Below are positions 24,980 to 33,224 of a stretch of 64,000 nt of DNA, in pieces. Made by a program: the position numbers and the translations under genes. The notes below the pieces were generated by a model. That model was not told the DNA's origin. It did not search any database and worked only from the letters and a program-made list of their open reading frames with translations. This DNA is from Halomicrobium katesii DSM 19301 (lineage in GTDB: Archaea > Halobacteriota > Halobacteria > Halobacteriales > Haloarculaceae): positions 78,109 to 142,108 of the forward strand of contig NZ_KB905378.1 in the NCBI RefSeq assembly GCF_000379085.1, written 5' to 3'. Within the stretch, counting starts at the first letter, position 1. Each line of letters begins with the position of its first letter.

Positions 24980-26041
24980 TCAGATATTGGCCGACTCGTA
25001 CCACTCGACGAATCGCTCGATTCCCGTTTCGATATCGATCGCTGGTTCCCAATCGAGTGCGTCTTTCGCTCGAGAGATATCTGAGATGTATACCTTCTGA
25101 TCTCCTTCTCGCCACTCGTCGTACGTCACGTTCGCAGTTTTCCCCGACATCTCCTCGAGGAGCTCGAGGAATTCGACGAGTGATGTCGTATTGTTCACGC
25201 CGCCACCGATGTTGTAAACCCCGTTGTCTGCCGTCGGATCCGAAATGAACGCGTCGTAGGCCCGAACGAGATCTGTGACGTGGCAGAGGTCGCGAACTTG
25301 TTTTCCGTCCCCGAAGATCGTGATCGGCTTGTCGCGCAGGACGCTCAGCGCGAAATGAGCGACCCACCCTTGATCTTCGTTCCCGAACTGTCGTGGCCCA
25401 TAGATACAGCTCATCCGGAATGCCGCGGCGTCGACCACACCCCGGGCCGCGTAGTCCTGGACGTAGAGGTCTGCTGCGAGTTTCGAGGTCCCGTACGGTG
25501 TGTGTTCGCAACCATCTATGGAGAACGCCTCCGGAATTCCTCTGTCGTACTCCGGATCGTCGTAGGCGTAGCGGGTCTCGTGTTCCTCGACTGAGATCTC
25601 GTTGACGTTATCTCCGTAGACTTTGTTCGTCGATGCGACGACAACTCTCGGATCTGTATCTGCGAGCCGTGCCGCTTCGAGAATATTGAACGTCCCTTCC
25701 GCGTTGACTTCGAAATCCGTTCGGGGATCTTCCAGCGATGCGGTCACCGCCACTTGCCCGGCCGTGTGAACGATCGCGTCGTGTCCCGCTACCACGTCGC
25801 ACAGCGCGTCGAAATCACGGATATCCAGTTCACGGAGGTCGACATCTGGATACGTTTCGGTGATGTAATTCCAGTTGTGCAATGCCGTATCCTGTTCCTC
25901 GTCGGCATCGCTGAGCGTCTCGGCGCGACTCAAATTATCGATGGCAGTGACGTCAACATCTCTGTCCGCGTAGTACTCGACTGCATGACTTCCGACGAAC
26001 CCAGCACCGCCTGTGACGAGAACAGAGTCCGGTAATGGCAT
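24980..26041 (-). CDS. NAD-dependent epimerase, CDP-paratose 2-epimerase type
   Basis: A 353-residue extended SDR. VTGGAGFVGSHAVEYY is the NAD motif; ASTNKVYGDNVNE, YGTSKLAADLYV (Tyr-x3-Lys) and RMSCIYGPRQFGNEDQGW are the hallmarks of the CDP-paratose 2-epimerase (RfbE/TyvE) group, including the EDQGWVAHF block. No CDP-glucose pathway genes are seen in the window, so the real substrate may be another NDP-hexose epimerised at C2. It follows the zinc-ribbon epimerase gene (27205-26081) after 39 bases in the same direction. Confidence 0.82.
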   Translation of the reverse strand: MPLPDSVLVTGGAGFVGSHAVEYYADRDVDVTAIDNLSRAETLSDADEEQDTALHNWNYITETYPDVDLRELDIRDFDALCDVVAGHDAIVHTAGQVAVTASLEDPRTDFEVNAEGTFNILEAARLADTDPRVVVASTNKVYGDNVNEISVEEHETRYAYDDPEYDRGIPEAFSIDGCEHTPYGTSKLAADLYVQDYAARGVVDAAAFRMSCIYGPRQFGNEDQGWVAHFALSVLRDKPITIFGDGKQVRDLCHVTDLVRAYDAFISDPTADNGVYNIGGGVNNTTSLVEFLELLEEMSGKTANVTYDEWREGDQKVYISDISRAKDALDWEPAIDIETGIERFVEWYESANI

Positions 26042-26080
26042 AGATGAAGTGATTTGTAACGTACTGATAAGTATTGCTGT

Positions 26081-27205
26081 CTATTCCGTTCCGGAGAGCC
26101 CTTTCTCCTTGAGTTCGTTCTGCATTTCCTCGAACCGATCTTCCGTCTCTTGATCGCTCGCCCAGGCGACGGTTTCCGCCAATCCGTCGTAGAAATCGAC
26201 CTGGGGCTCGAAGTCGAGTGTCTCTTTCGCGCGGGAGATATCTGCCGTGCAATGTCGGATATCGCCATGCCGGAATTCTTCACCGACCACGAGATCGAGC
26301 GACGACTTGCCGTGCAACTCGAGTAGCATCTCTGCGATCTCCAAGATCGTCGTCGCCGAGTCACTCCCGACGTTTATCGGGAGTCCGTCTGCCTCGTCTC
26401 GTTCCAGTGCGAGCTGGTTCGCACGAGCGACATCGCTGACGTGGACGAAGTCACGGGATTGCTTCCCGTCCTCGTAGACGATCGGCGGGTTGTCGTTCTG
26501 GATGCGATTCGAGAAAATCGAACAGACGCCAGTGTACGGATTGTCCAGCGATTGGCGACTGCCATACACGTTGAAGTACCGGAGGGCGACGACCGGGATA
26601 TCGTATGTCTCACCGATCGACAGTGCCAGTTGCTCCTGGTCCTGTTTGGTGATCGCGTAGACACTGTTCGGTGATTGCTTCATCGTCTCTGGTGTGCCGA
26701 TCGGTTCGATGACCGCTCCACAATCGGGACACCGTTGCTCCCAGTCTCTGGCTTCCATCTGTTCCGGAGAGCGACTGTCCGGCGAGACTGTGTCGTTGCA
26801 GTCCTGACACCGGTACAGCCCCTCTCCGTAGAGTGACATGGAGGAGGCGACGACGAACTTTTTCAGGTCAACGTCCTCATTGACGATCACGTCGAACAGC
26901 CGTGCAGTGGCCAGGGTATTCGTGTCGACGTACCGTTCGATCTCATACATCGACTGCGAGATACCCACTGCACTGGCTTGGTGCGAGACCATGTCTACCC
27001 GTCGGAGCAAGTCCGAAATCACGTCCCTCTCTCTGATGTCCCCCCGAACGTATTCCGCATCCGGGTTGAGGTAGTCCGGTTCGCCACTGTGGACTTGCTC
27101 AGAGAAATTGTCGAGGACGATTACCTCGTACCCCTGTTCGACCAGTCTATCGACGAGATGACTGCCGACAAAACCTGCACCACCGGTGACAAGGACGCTA
27201 TCCAT
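26081..27205 (-). CDS. NAD-dependent sugar epimerase with a zinc-ribbon insertion
   Basis: A 374-residue extended SDR. VTGGAGFVGSHLVDRL binds NAD; SSMSLYGEG and VYAITKQDQEQL (Tyr-x3-Lys) form the active site; RYFNVYGSRQSLDNPYTGV follows. Between the Ser/Thr motif and the Tyr-Lys pair there is an insertion of about 45 residues with two Cys-x2-Cys knuckles (CQDC and CPDC), which should bind one zinc ion. I recall the same insertion in dTDP-L-rhamnose 4-epimerase-like proteins, but the substrate here is open. A TATA-like run at 27229-27240 lies about 30 bases upstream. Confidence 0.82.
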   Translation of the reverse strand: MDSVLVTGGAGFVGSHLVDRLVEQGYEVIVLDNFSEQVHSGEPDYLNPDAEYVRGDIRERDVISDLLRRVDMVSHQASAVGISQSMYEIERYVDTNTLATARLFDVIVNEDVDLKKFVVASSMSLYGEGLYRCQDCNDTVSPDSRSPEQMEARDWEQRCPDCGAVIEPIGTPETMKQSPNSVYAITKQDQEQLALSIGETYDIPVVALRYFNVYGSRQSLDNPYTGVCSIFSNRIQNDNPPIVYEDGKQSRDFVHVSDVARANQLALERDEADGLPINVGSDSATTILEIAEMLLELHGKSSLDLVVGEEFRHGDIRHCTADISRAKETLDFEPQVDFYDGLAETVAWASDQETEDRFEEMQNELKEKGLSGTE

Positions 27206-27547
27206 TGGACCTCATTTCCGTCTTAGAGCATAAAAATAGTACGATAGATTCCGCGGCGGGGATTCGACACGCTTTCTCGACACTCCGAGGGCGCCGCTCG
27301 TGTGACGGGAGATGCCCGCCTCTGTCAGCGAACCGCTGGCCGAGGATCCGAGACGACCGTCTCGATCGCTGGTCGCGTGTGGCCCGGGTGTGCACCCTTC
27401 AGTGTCTGAGGGTACTCGATGAGGATCTACTTGCTAGAATACGGCCCACAATTCCCTGCCCACGACCGCACGGACTCGTCTACTGACCGTCAGATAGAAA
27501 ACTATTTTATCGAAGCTAGGGTACTCACGAACGGGTTATCGCGGTTG
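27206..27547. promoter_or_regulatory. Divergent intergenic region with promoters for both flanking genes
   Basis: ACTATTTTTATG on the minus strand (27229-27240) suits the epimerase gene at 27205. ACTATTTTATCG on the plus strand (about 27502-27513) suits the glycosyltransferase at 27548. Apart from these A/T-rich boxes I see no gene or RNA. The plus frame of the glycosyltransferase is open back to 27419 but the extra residues are not family-like. Confidence 0.4.
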
Positions 27548-28690
27548 ATGAACGTAGCCATTAACACGTTGTCGCATGTCGCCGGTGGAAGCATCACGTA
27601 TCTAAAAAATGTCCTTCCACAGTTAGCGGACGATGGCAACGAATATCTGGTCTTCGTTCCGGACGACCGAGACGCGTTGACGGAACCCGATGCTGAGAAC
27701 ATCACTTTTGTCTCCGTGACGTTCCCGGTCGGCTCGCTCCTCCTTCGACTGTTTTACGAGCAGTTCGTCTTCCCCCTGGTACTCCTGACGAACGACATCG
27801 ACGTGCTCTTCTCTCCGGCAGACATCACCACGCTTCTCTCGCCGTGTCCGGTCGTTCTGGCGATCAGGAATCCGAACCCCTATATCGATGTTCCCGGTAT
27901 CGACAGGTCTCGATCCCAACGACTCAAGCTGTGGTTCCACCGACAACTCGCTCGACTATCTGCGAAACGAGCGACGGACGTGTTCTTCGTTTCAGAGTTC
28001 TCTCGGGACGTGATACTGCCGGAGATCGGTATCGATGAGTCGAAGTCACATGTGATCTATCACGGAATCGACGCCTCGTTGTTTACCGACTCGGCAGACA
28101 TCTCAGATGCCGCTCTGGCGGCAGAGGTGTCCAGGCTTGAACCGTACATTCTGTGTATCTCGACGATCAACGAGCACAAGAACTACGAGCAATTACTCCG
28201 AGGCTACGCTCGACTTCCGACGTCAATCCGGGAGTCGTATCCGCTGGTGATCGCTGGACGAAACTCCGCACCGGCGTACTTCGAGACACTCCAGTCGATT
28301 ATCCGCGAGGAGCAGATCGCCGACGACGTTCATTTTCTCGGGGAGGTCGAGTACGAAGCGATCCCTGCGCTCTACGACAGCGGGGCGGTGTACGTACTGC
28401 CATCGAAACTCGAGACGTTCGGGCACACGCTCGTTGAGGCGATGGCGTCGGGAACGCCGATCATCGCCGCCGATTCGACGTGCATCCCAGAGATTACCGA
28501 CGGCGCGGCGATGCTGTTCGACCCGGACGACGCGTCGTCACTCGCCGATTCGATCGTCACGCTCCTTGGGGATGACGAGGCCCGGCGATCGCTGGTCGAT
28601 GCCGGACGCGAACGGGTCGAAGACTTCTCATGGAACCGGACCGTTTCGCAGACGCGGGAACTGTTTTCGAATGCGAATTCCACCTCGTAA
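27548..28690 (+). CDS. Glycosyltransferase family 4 protein
   Basis: A 380-residue GT-B enzyme. The family start is MNVAINTLSHVAGGSITYL at 27548. FFVSEFSRDVI and VIYHGID sit before the donor domain; LCISTINEHKNYEQLLRGYA and KLETFGHTLVEAMASGTPII follow, with the E-x7-E pair. It lies 3 bases before the ATG of the sulfatase-family gene, so the two form an operon. Donor unknown; the layout is that of mannosyltransferase-like GT4 proteins. Confidence 0.88.
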   Translation: MNVAINTLSHVAGGSITYLKNVLPQLADDGNEYLVFVPDDRDALTEPDAENITFVSVTFPVGSLLLRLFYEQFVFPLVLLTNDIDVLFSPADITTLLSPCPVVLAIRNPNPYIDVPGIDRSRSQRLKLWFHRQLARLSAKRATDVFFVSEFSRDVILPEIGIDESKSHVIYHGIDASLFTDSADISDAALAAEVSRLEPYILCISTINEHKNYEQLLRGYARLPTSIRESYPLVIAGRNSAPAYFETLQSIIREEQIADDVHFLGEVEYEAIPALYDSGAVYVLPSKLETFGHTLVEAMASGTPIIAADSTCIPEITDGAAMLFDPDDASSLADSIVTLLGDDEARRSLVDAGRERVEDFSWNRTVSQTRELFSNANSTS

Positions 28691-28693
28691 TCC

Positions 28694-29986
28694 ATGACAA
28701 CGAAACCTAATATCGTACTGATTACGGTCGATTCACTTCGAGCCGACCACGTTAATAAAGGCAAGTCGCACACAGCGTCTATGAATTCGATCGCCGACGA
28801 CGGTGTGCAGTTCGAGACGGCCATCGCACAGGGGCCGTTCACGACCTTCTCGATGCCGTCAATCTTCACGTCTCGATACCCGTCACAGCTCACGCGCTTC
28901 CAGCTCTCACGATGGGGAACTGGAGCTATGGTCGGCGATGCACCGACCTTGGGTGAACGATTGAATGCGGCAGGTTATCGGACGATGGGGGTCCATTCGA
29001 ATCCGCTCTTGTCTCGAACCTTCGGTTTTCACCGCGGCTTCGATCAGTTCTACGATAGTCTCGGATCGGAACAACAGTTCGGGTCTCGCCGCTTCCGGCT
29101 GCTCGTAAGCAAGCTTCGACGGCTGCTCCGCTCCGAGGCGTACGTTCCGGCAGACGATCTTACCGATCTCGCGCTCGAGTGGCTCTCGGAGACCGACGAG
29201 GAACCCTATTTCCTCTGGGTTCATTACATGGACGCGCACGGACCCTACAAGGAACGTGACCTCCCACCAGGTATCCAGAAGTTCAAATCCGAATATCGGT
29301 GGCAAAAAGCCCTCCAGTCTCCGGATGAGATTTCCGATAGCAGTCACGAACGACTCCGTGACGCCTACGAGGACGAAGTCGCGTTCGTCGACGAGCAAGT
29401 CGGTCGCCTGGTGACTGCTCTCGAAGAACGAGGAGACTACGACGGTTCCGTGCTGCTCCTCTCTGCTGATCACGGCGAGGAGTTCCGAGAGCACGGCGAC
29501 TATTCGCACGGGAACAAACTCTACGAAGAACTGTTGCGAGTTCCGTTGGTCGTCAAGACCGGAAGCGATACCGCTCCGGATCGGGTACAGGAGCCGGTCC
29601 CGCTGCTGGACATCGCACCGACGCTCGTCGCCGCTGGAGGCGGTGATACTGCGGGGTTCGAAGGCGAGAGCCTGTTGCCGGTCTGTGCTGGCGAGGCCGA
29701 CCCGTCGAACGAACGCGTCATCTCCGAGGCTGACCTCGAACCGAATTACATCGCCTCGGTTCGTGACGACCGTTGGAAGTACATCCACGATTCGGCGGGA
29801 CCGGAACTGTACAATCTCGACGCGGATCCAGATGAACGTGACAACGTCATCAGCAAGCAGCAGGATGTCGGCGAGGAACTGAGCGAAATACTGTCTACAC
29901 ACACCGAAAAAGAGGGGACTGAAGCCGATTTCTCACTCGACAGTGGCGAACTGAAACAGCGTCTGAAAACGCTCGGATACCTCTGA
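28694..29986 (+). CDS. Sulfatase-family protein (alkaline phosphatase superfamily)
   Basis: A 430-residue protein. PNIVLITVDSLRADHV gives the first metal-binding Asp, HYMDAHGPY a further ligand region, LLSADHGEEFREHGDYSHG the Asp-His pair and downstream His. The nucleophile region reads GPFTTFSMPSIFTSRYPSQ: a Ser-x-Pro-Ser core in the sulfatase position, but Ile in place of the conserved Arg, and no Cys to be turned into formylglycine by the usual enzyme. Hydrolysis or transfer of sulfate or phosphate esters on the glycan is likely; classic formylglycine sulfatase activity is doubtful. No signal peptide. Operon with the preceding glycosyltransferase. Confidence 0.83.
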   Translation: MTTKPNIVLITVDSLRADHVNKGKSHTASMNSIADDGVQFETAIAQGPFTTFSMPSIFTSRYPSQLTRFQLSRWGTGAMVGDAPTLGERLNAAGYRTMGVHSNPLLSRTFGFHRGFDQFYDSLGSEQQFGSRRFRLLVSKLRRLLRSEAYVPADDLTDLALEWLSETDEEPYFLWVHYMDAHGPYKERDLPPGIQKFKSEYRWQKALQSPDEISDSSHERLRDAYEDEVAFVDEQVGRLVTALEERGDYDGSVLLLSADHGEEFREHGDYSHGNKLYEELLRVPLVVKTGSDTAPDRVQEPVPLLDIAPTLVAAGGGDTAGFEGESLLPVCAGEADPSNERVISEADLEPNYIASVRDDRWKYIHDSAGPELYNLDADPDERDNVISKQQDVGEELSEILSTHTEKEGTEADFSLDSGELKQRLKTLGYL

Positions 29987-30164
29987 ATCGGGAGCGAACC
30001 CAGTGGCGGAACCGAAGCGGTCGCACCTGATCGACGCCGGTTGTGGCTCGTCCCTGGAGGACAGCATGGCCGTCGATATTGTTACGACAGCAGGGATCGG
30101 CCCGTGATGTGGGCGATGTTGTCTCCACGTCGGTGATTCTGCGGACAGATCGCTTACTCCACCA

Positions 30165-30172
30165 TTTTTAAT
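30165..30172 (+). promoter_or_regulatory. TATA-like box for asparagine-synthase copy 2
   Basis: TTTTTAAT is centred about 27 bases before the ATG at 30195. It confirms MCGI as the true N-terminus, as the chemistry also demands. Confidence 0.55.
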
Positions 30173-30194
30173 CCCAGTGAGAATACGGTATCTC

Positions 30195-32048
30195 ATGTGT
30201 GGTATTATCGGGGCAGTTGGTCGCGAGATCACTGTCGGCATCGAGGAGTGTCTCTCTCATCGGGGTCCGGACTCACAGGACCACTACGCGACTGACGTCG
30301 CCGGCGCCAGTATCTATCTCGGGAACACTCGACTGAGTATCATCGGTCTCGGAGAACAGGGGACCCAACCGATGCGCGACGGCGGGGTCAGTATCACGTA
30401 CAACGGGGAAGTGTACAACTACCGCGAACTCCAAGCGGAGCTGCAGACTGCCGGCCACTCCTTCGAGAGCGACACGGATACGGAAGTGCTGCTCAAGGGA
30501 TATCAGGAGTGGGGACTGGAGCCCCTGCTGGAGCGACTCCACGGGATGTTCGGGTTTGCACTGTTGGACGAGAACACGGGGAAGGTGCACGTCTGTCGGG
30601 ACAGGATGGGCGTCAAGCCGGTTTACTACGTCGATAGCGCCGAGGGGTTCGTCTTCGCGTCCGAAATCAAGGCGATTCTGGAGGGGACCGACGTCGACGC
30701 CGTCCTCCGCCGTGACCGAGTCGCAGAATACCTGGCGAACCACTGGGTCTACGAACCAGACACGCTGTTCGAGGACATCTACAAGCTGTCCGCGGGCACG
30801 TACGTGACCGTCGATTGCGGGACCGGTGAGACGGCGTTTTCGCGGTACTGGGACCCCATCTCGGACGCGAAACCGCCTGACTCGCCTCGGGACGACCTCA
30901 CCCCACTCCTCGAGACGACCATCGACGAGCAGATGCGGAGCGATGTCCCCGTCGGGATGTATCTGAGCGGGGGGATCGACTCCTCCCTCATCGCTCATTA
31001 CGCGACACAGCGCAACCCGGAGATGACTGCGTTGCACCTCCGTGACGACGACCGTAACGAGGGTGGGGAGTTCAGGAACGTCCAGCGACTGGACGACGAA
31101 TACGACTTCGAGCTCCACAGTTTCACGCCCCGGGAATCGATGATCGAGATCTACAAGGAGATGATCTACTACCTCGACGAGCCGGTTGCCGATCCGGCTA
31201 TCATTCCGGCCTATCTACTCGCTCGCGAAGCCAGTGACAGGGACATCCGGGTGATGCTCTCGGGGATGGGTGGTGACGAGATATTCGCCGGCTACCGGCG
31301 GATGAAGATAGTGCGCTGGCAACAGTACCTGCGGTGGCTCTGGCCGGCTGCGGCGGCCTCAGCGGCTCTGGATCCCGACCGGAACGGCGGACGACGCCAG
31401 AATCTCGACCGGACCGCTCGATATCTCCGTTCACCGAGTCCAGCGAACTACTACACTCTCGCCTACTATTTCAGCCGCGAGGAGATCGGCCGACTGCTCG
31501 AACAACCTGCGTGGCACGACCGGTATGCGGACCGCATCGACGACCTGCTTGGCGATCGCGAACTCGACTCGGTCGCGGAACAACTCCAGTTTCTGGACCT
31601 CCGTGGGTATCTCGCCAGCCACAACTTCCTCTATGCTGACAAAGCCAGTATGGCCGCCGGTGTCGAAGTCAGGGTCCCGCTGGCCTCACATCGGATCGCC
31701 GAGGAGTACTTCCGACAGCCACTCCCCGAGAAGATGACAGACGGTTTGAAAACGCCGCTAAAGAGCACTGCACGCGATATCTTCGGCGATGAGTACGTCG
31801 ACTACAAGAAAGAGGGGTTCGGTTTTCCGATCGAGATGATTCTCGAGACCGAGGACGTTCAGGCGGAGCTCTCGATGATGGTCGACGACGAGCGCATCGA
31901 GCGGTTGTTCGATATCGACTACCTTGAGTCCATGGTCAAGGACTACTACGAAGGACGAACCCCCAACGCAATGAAACTCTGGAACGTCTATACGCTCTGG
32001 CTATGGCTGGAGGAGTTCGACGTGGCCGTCCCGCAGGCGAGTGCCTGA
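30195..32048 (+). CDS. asnB: Asparagine synthetase (glutamine-hydrolysing) family amidotransferase, copy 2
   Basis: A 617-residue class II amidotransferase. The start must be ATG 30195 so that Cys is residue 2 (MCGIIGAVG) and can act after Met removal. NGEVYNYRELQAEL and SDTDTEVLLKGYQEWG mark the glutaminase domain, MYLSGGIDSSLIAHY the ATP loop, and MLSGMGGDEIFAGYRRMK the synthetase site. It differs clearly from copy 1 at 21942 (different C-terminal third), so it probably amidates a different acceptor. It stands alone after a 208-base gap without genes. Confidence 0.9.
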   Translation: MCGIIGAVGREITVGIEECLSHRGPDSQDHYATDVAGASIYLGNTRLSIIGLGEQGTQPMRDGGVSITYNGEVYNYRELQAELQTAGHSFESDTDTEVLLKGYQEWGLEPLLERLHGMFGFALLDENTGKVHVCRDRMGVKPVYYVDSAEGFVFASEIKAILEGTDVDAVLRRDRVAEYLANHWVYEPDTLFEDIYKLSAGTYVTVDCGTGETAFSRYWDPISDAKPPDSPRDDLTPLLETTIDEQMRSDVPVGMYLSGGIDSSLIAHYATQRNPEMTALHLRDDDRNEGGEFRNVQRLDDEYDFELHSFTPRESMIEIYKEMIYYLDEPVADPAIIPAYLLAREASDRDIRVMLSGMGGDEIFAGYRRMKIVRWQQYLRWLWPAAAASAALDPDRNGGRRQNLDRTARYLRSPSPANYYTLAYYFSREEIGRLLEQPAWHDRYADRIDDLLGDRELDSVAEQLQFLDLRGYLASHNFLYADKASMAAGVEVRVPLASHRIAEEYFRQPLPEKMTDGLKTPLKSTARDIFGDEYVDYKKEGFGFPIEMILETEDVQAELSMMVDDERIERLFDIDYLESMVKDYYEGRTPNAMKLWNVYTLWLWLEEFDVAVPQASA

Positions 32049-32084
32049 TCACATGCACGCGTCGTTCCCGTCTCATTCTGCGTC

Positions 32085-32762
32085 CTACGATAGCGATCGG
32101 TTGCGGAGGACGTGTACGCCAGATTCACGGTCCACCTCCGTGAACGGCGTGCCCGCCAGAGCGTCGTGTAAGAACCGTGTCTCGTCGTGCCATTCGATGA
32201 TCATCAATTCGCAGTGCTGGGCGAGAACATCCTGCTCCAGCTTCATCATATCAGTTTCCGCTTCTTCGATGTCGCTGACGAGGACGAATCGATCGAGACC
32301 GAACATGTCGACTACGTCCGCGAGGCTCGCCGCATCGACCATCGTCGGTTCGCCGTGCTCAATGCGCGTGCTGCCGCCAGTCAGCGTCTGAGCCGGGAAA
32401 AACTCGACGCGGTCTCGATCGGGATCGTACGCCAGATTTCGGATTTCGAATCCCGAACCGTTCAGGTCTCTGTTGGTGGCGAGCAGCGGAATTGCATCCG
32501 GATTGGCCTCGAACACGTACTGCCGGGTCTCGGGCGGGAGTTCGCCGTCTATTATACACGAGACGTAGCCGATCCCCCCGCCCAGTTCGACGACCGGGGT
32601 CTGCTGGGGAAGATACTGCTGGACGAATCGCACTTCTGTCGATTCGTAGCCACGTAGCACCCGTCCCACCATGGAATTGTCCATGAGTGGATGGTCGATC
32701 GTGAGGCTGATCCCCCGTGAGTCGACTCGGTCGGTCGTCGCGCGCAGAAAACCGGCGACCAC
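32085..32762 (-). CDS. FkbM-family methyltransferase, start uncertain
   Basis: A 225-residue S-adenosylmethionine-dependent methyltransferase: PVVELGGGIGYVSCII is the SAM loop (usually E/DxGxxxG), VFEANPDAIPLLATN the acidic residue binding the ribose, and DRFVLVSDIEEAETDMM the later FkbM block. It probably methylates a sugar hydroxyl. The only usual start is the GTG at 32762, but the frame continues upstream for about 30 family-like residues (AIEKYRRDGAIALLLS and on) to a stop near 32870, without any ATG, GTG or TTG. The N-terminus may have lost its start codon, or use an unusual one. Confidence 0.75.
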   Translation of the reverse strand: MVAGFLRATTDRVDSRGISLTIDHPLMDNSMVGRVLRGYESTEVRFVQQYLPQQTPVVELGGGIGYVSCIIDGELPPETRQYVFEANPDAIPLLATNRDLNGSGFEIRNLAYDPDRDRVEFFPAQTLTGGSTRIEHGEPTMVDAASLADVVDMFGLDRFVLVSDIEEAETDMMKLEQDVLAQHCELMIIEWHDETRFLHDALAGTPFTEVDRESGVHVLRNRSLS

Positions 32763-33224
32763 TTGGTCAACAAGCGAGTAGCCAATGACCGTTCCACAGA
32801 TACTGAGAAGAAGGGCGATCGCCCCGTCGCGACGGTACTTTTCAATCGCCCGGATGCTTGATCACTACGCGGCTCAAGGGCGGTGTATCATATAATACTA
32901 TATTTGTCACATGTTGACAAGAGCCCGTCTATCGATTCGCTCGAATGATTTCATCGAGTACTCGTGAACGGTCTCGTGAGGAGTGGCTCTCGCAATCTTG
33001 ACGGATCGACTGTTCAGGTCTCGACGACCCTACAGTGGCCCAAGTGTGGCGACACGGACTGCGCTGTCGTCTCCACCCCGCGGCAACGCCGTTGTCGCTC
33101 CCAGAGAGGGCGATTTGATGGGGTCGCCGTGGTCTGACACGGTTACGGCCGCCGTAGTCCGTCCGCAGAAGGTGCCGCTCGAACAGATAGTTCATAATGG
33201 ACCAGCCGAAAGACTGTATCAATC
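32763..33224. other. Long intergenic region between FkbM and the polymerase gene
   Basis: It holds the start-less extension of the FkbM frame (to about 32865) and a strongly A/T-rich stretch (TATAATACTATATTTGTC, about 32890-32910) that looks like a strong promoter for one or both directions. About 32929-33222 has an open minus frame ending ESHSSRDRSRVLDEIIRAN, but I cannot match it to a family and it may be chance or the remnant of a lost glycan gene. Confidence 0.35.

Noticed and set aside
32929-33222. Minus-strand frame of 97 codons ending ESHSSRDRSRVLDEII
   Set aside because: No recognisable family, no start signal, and mixed composition; noted only as a possible remnant.
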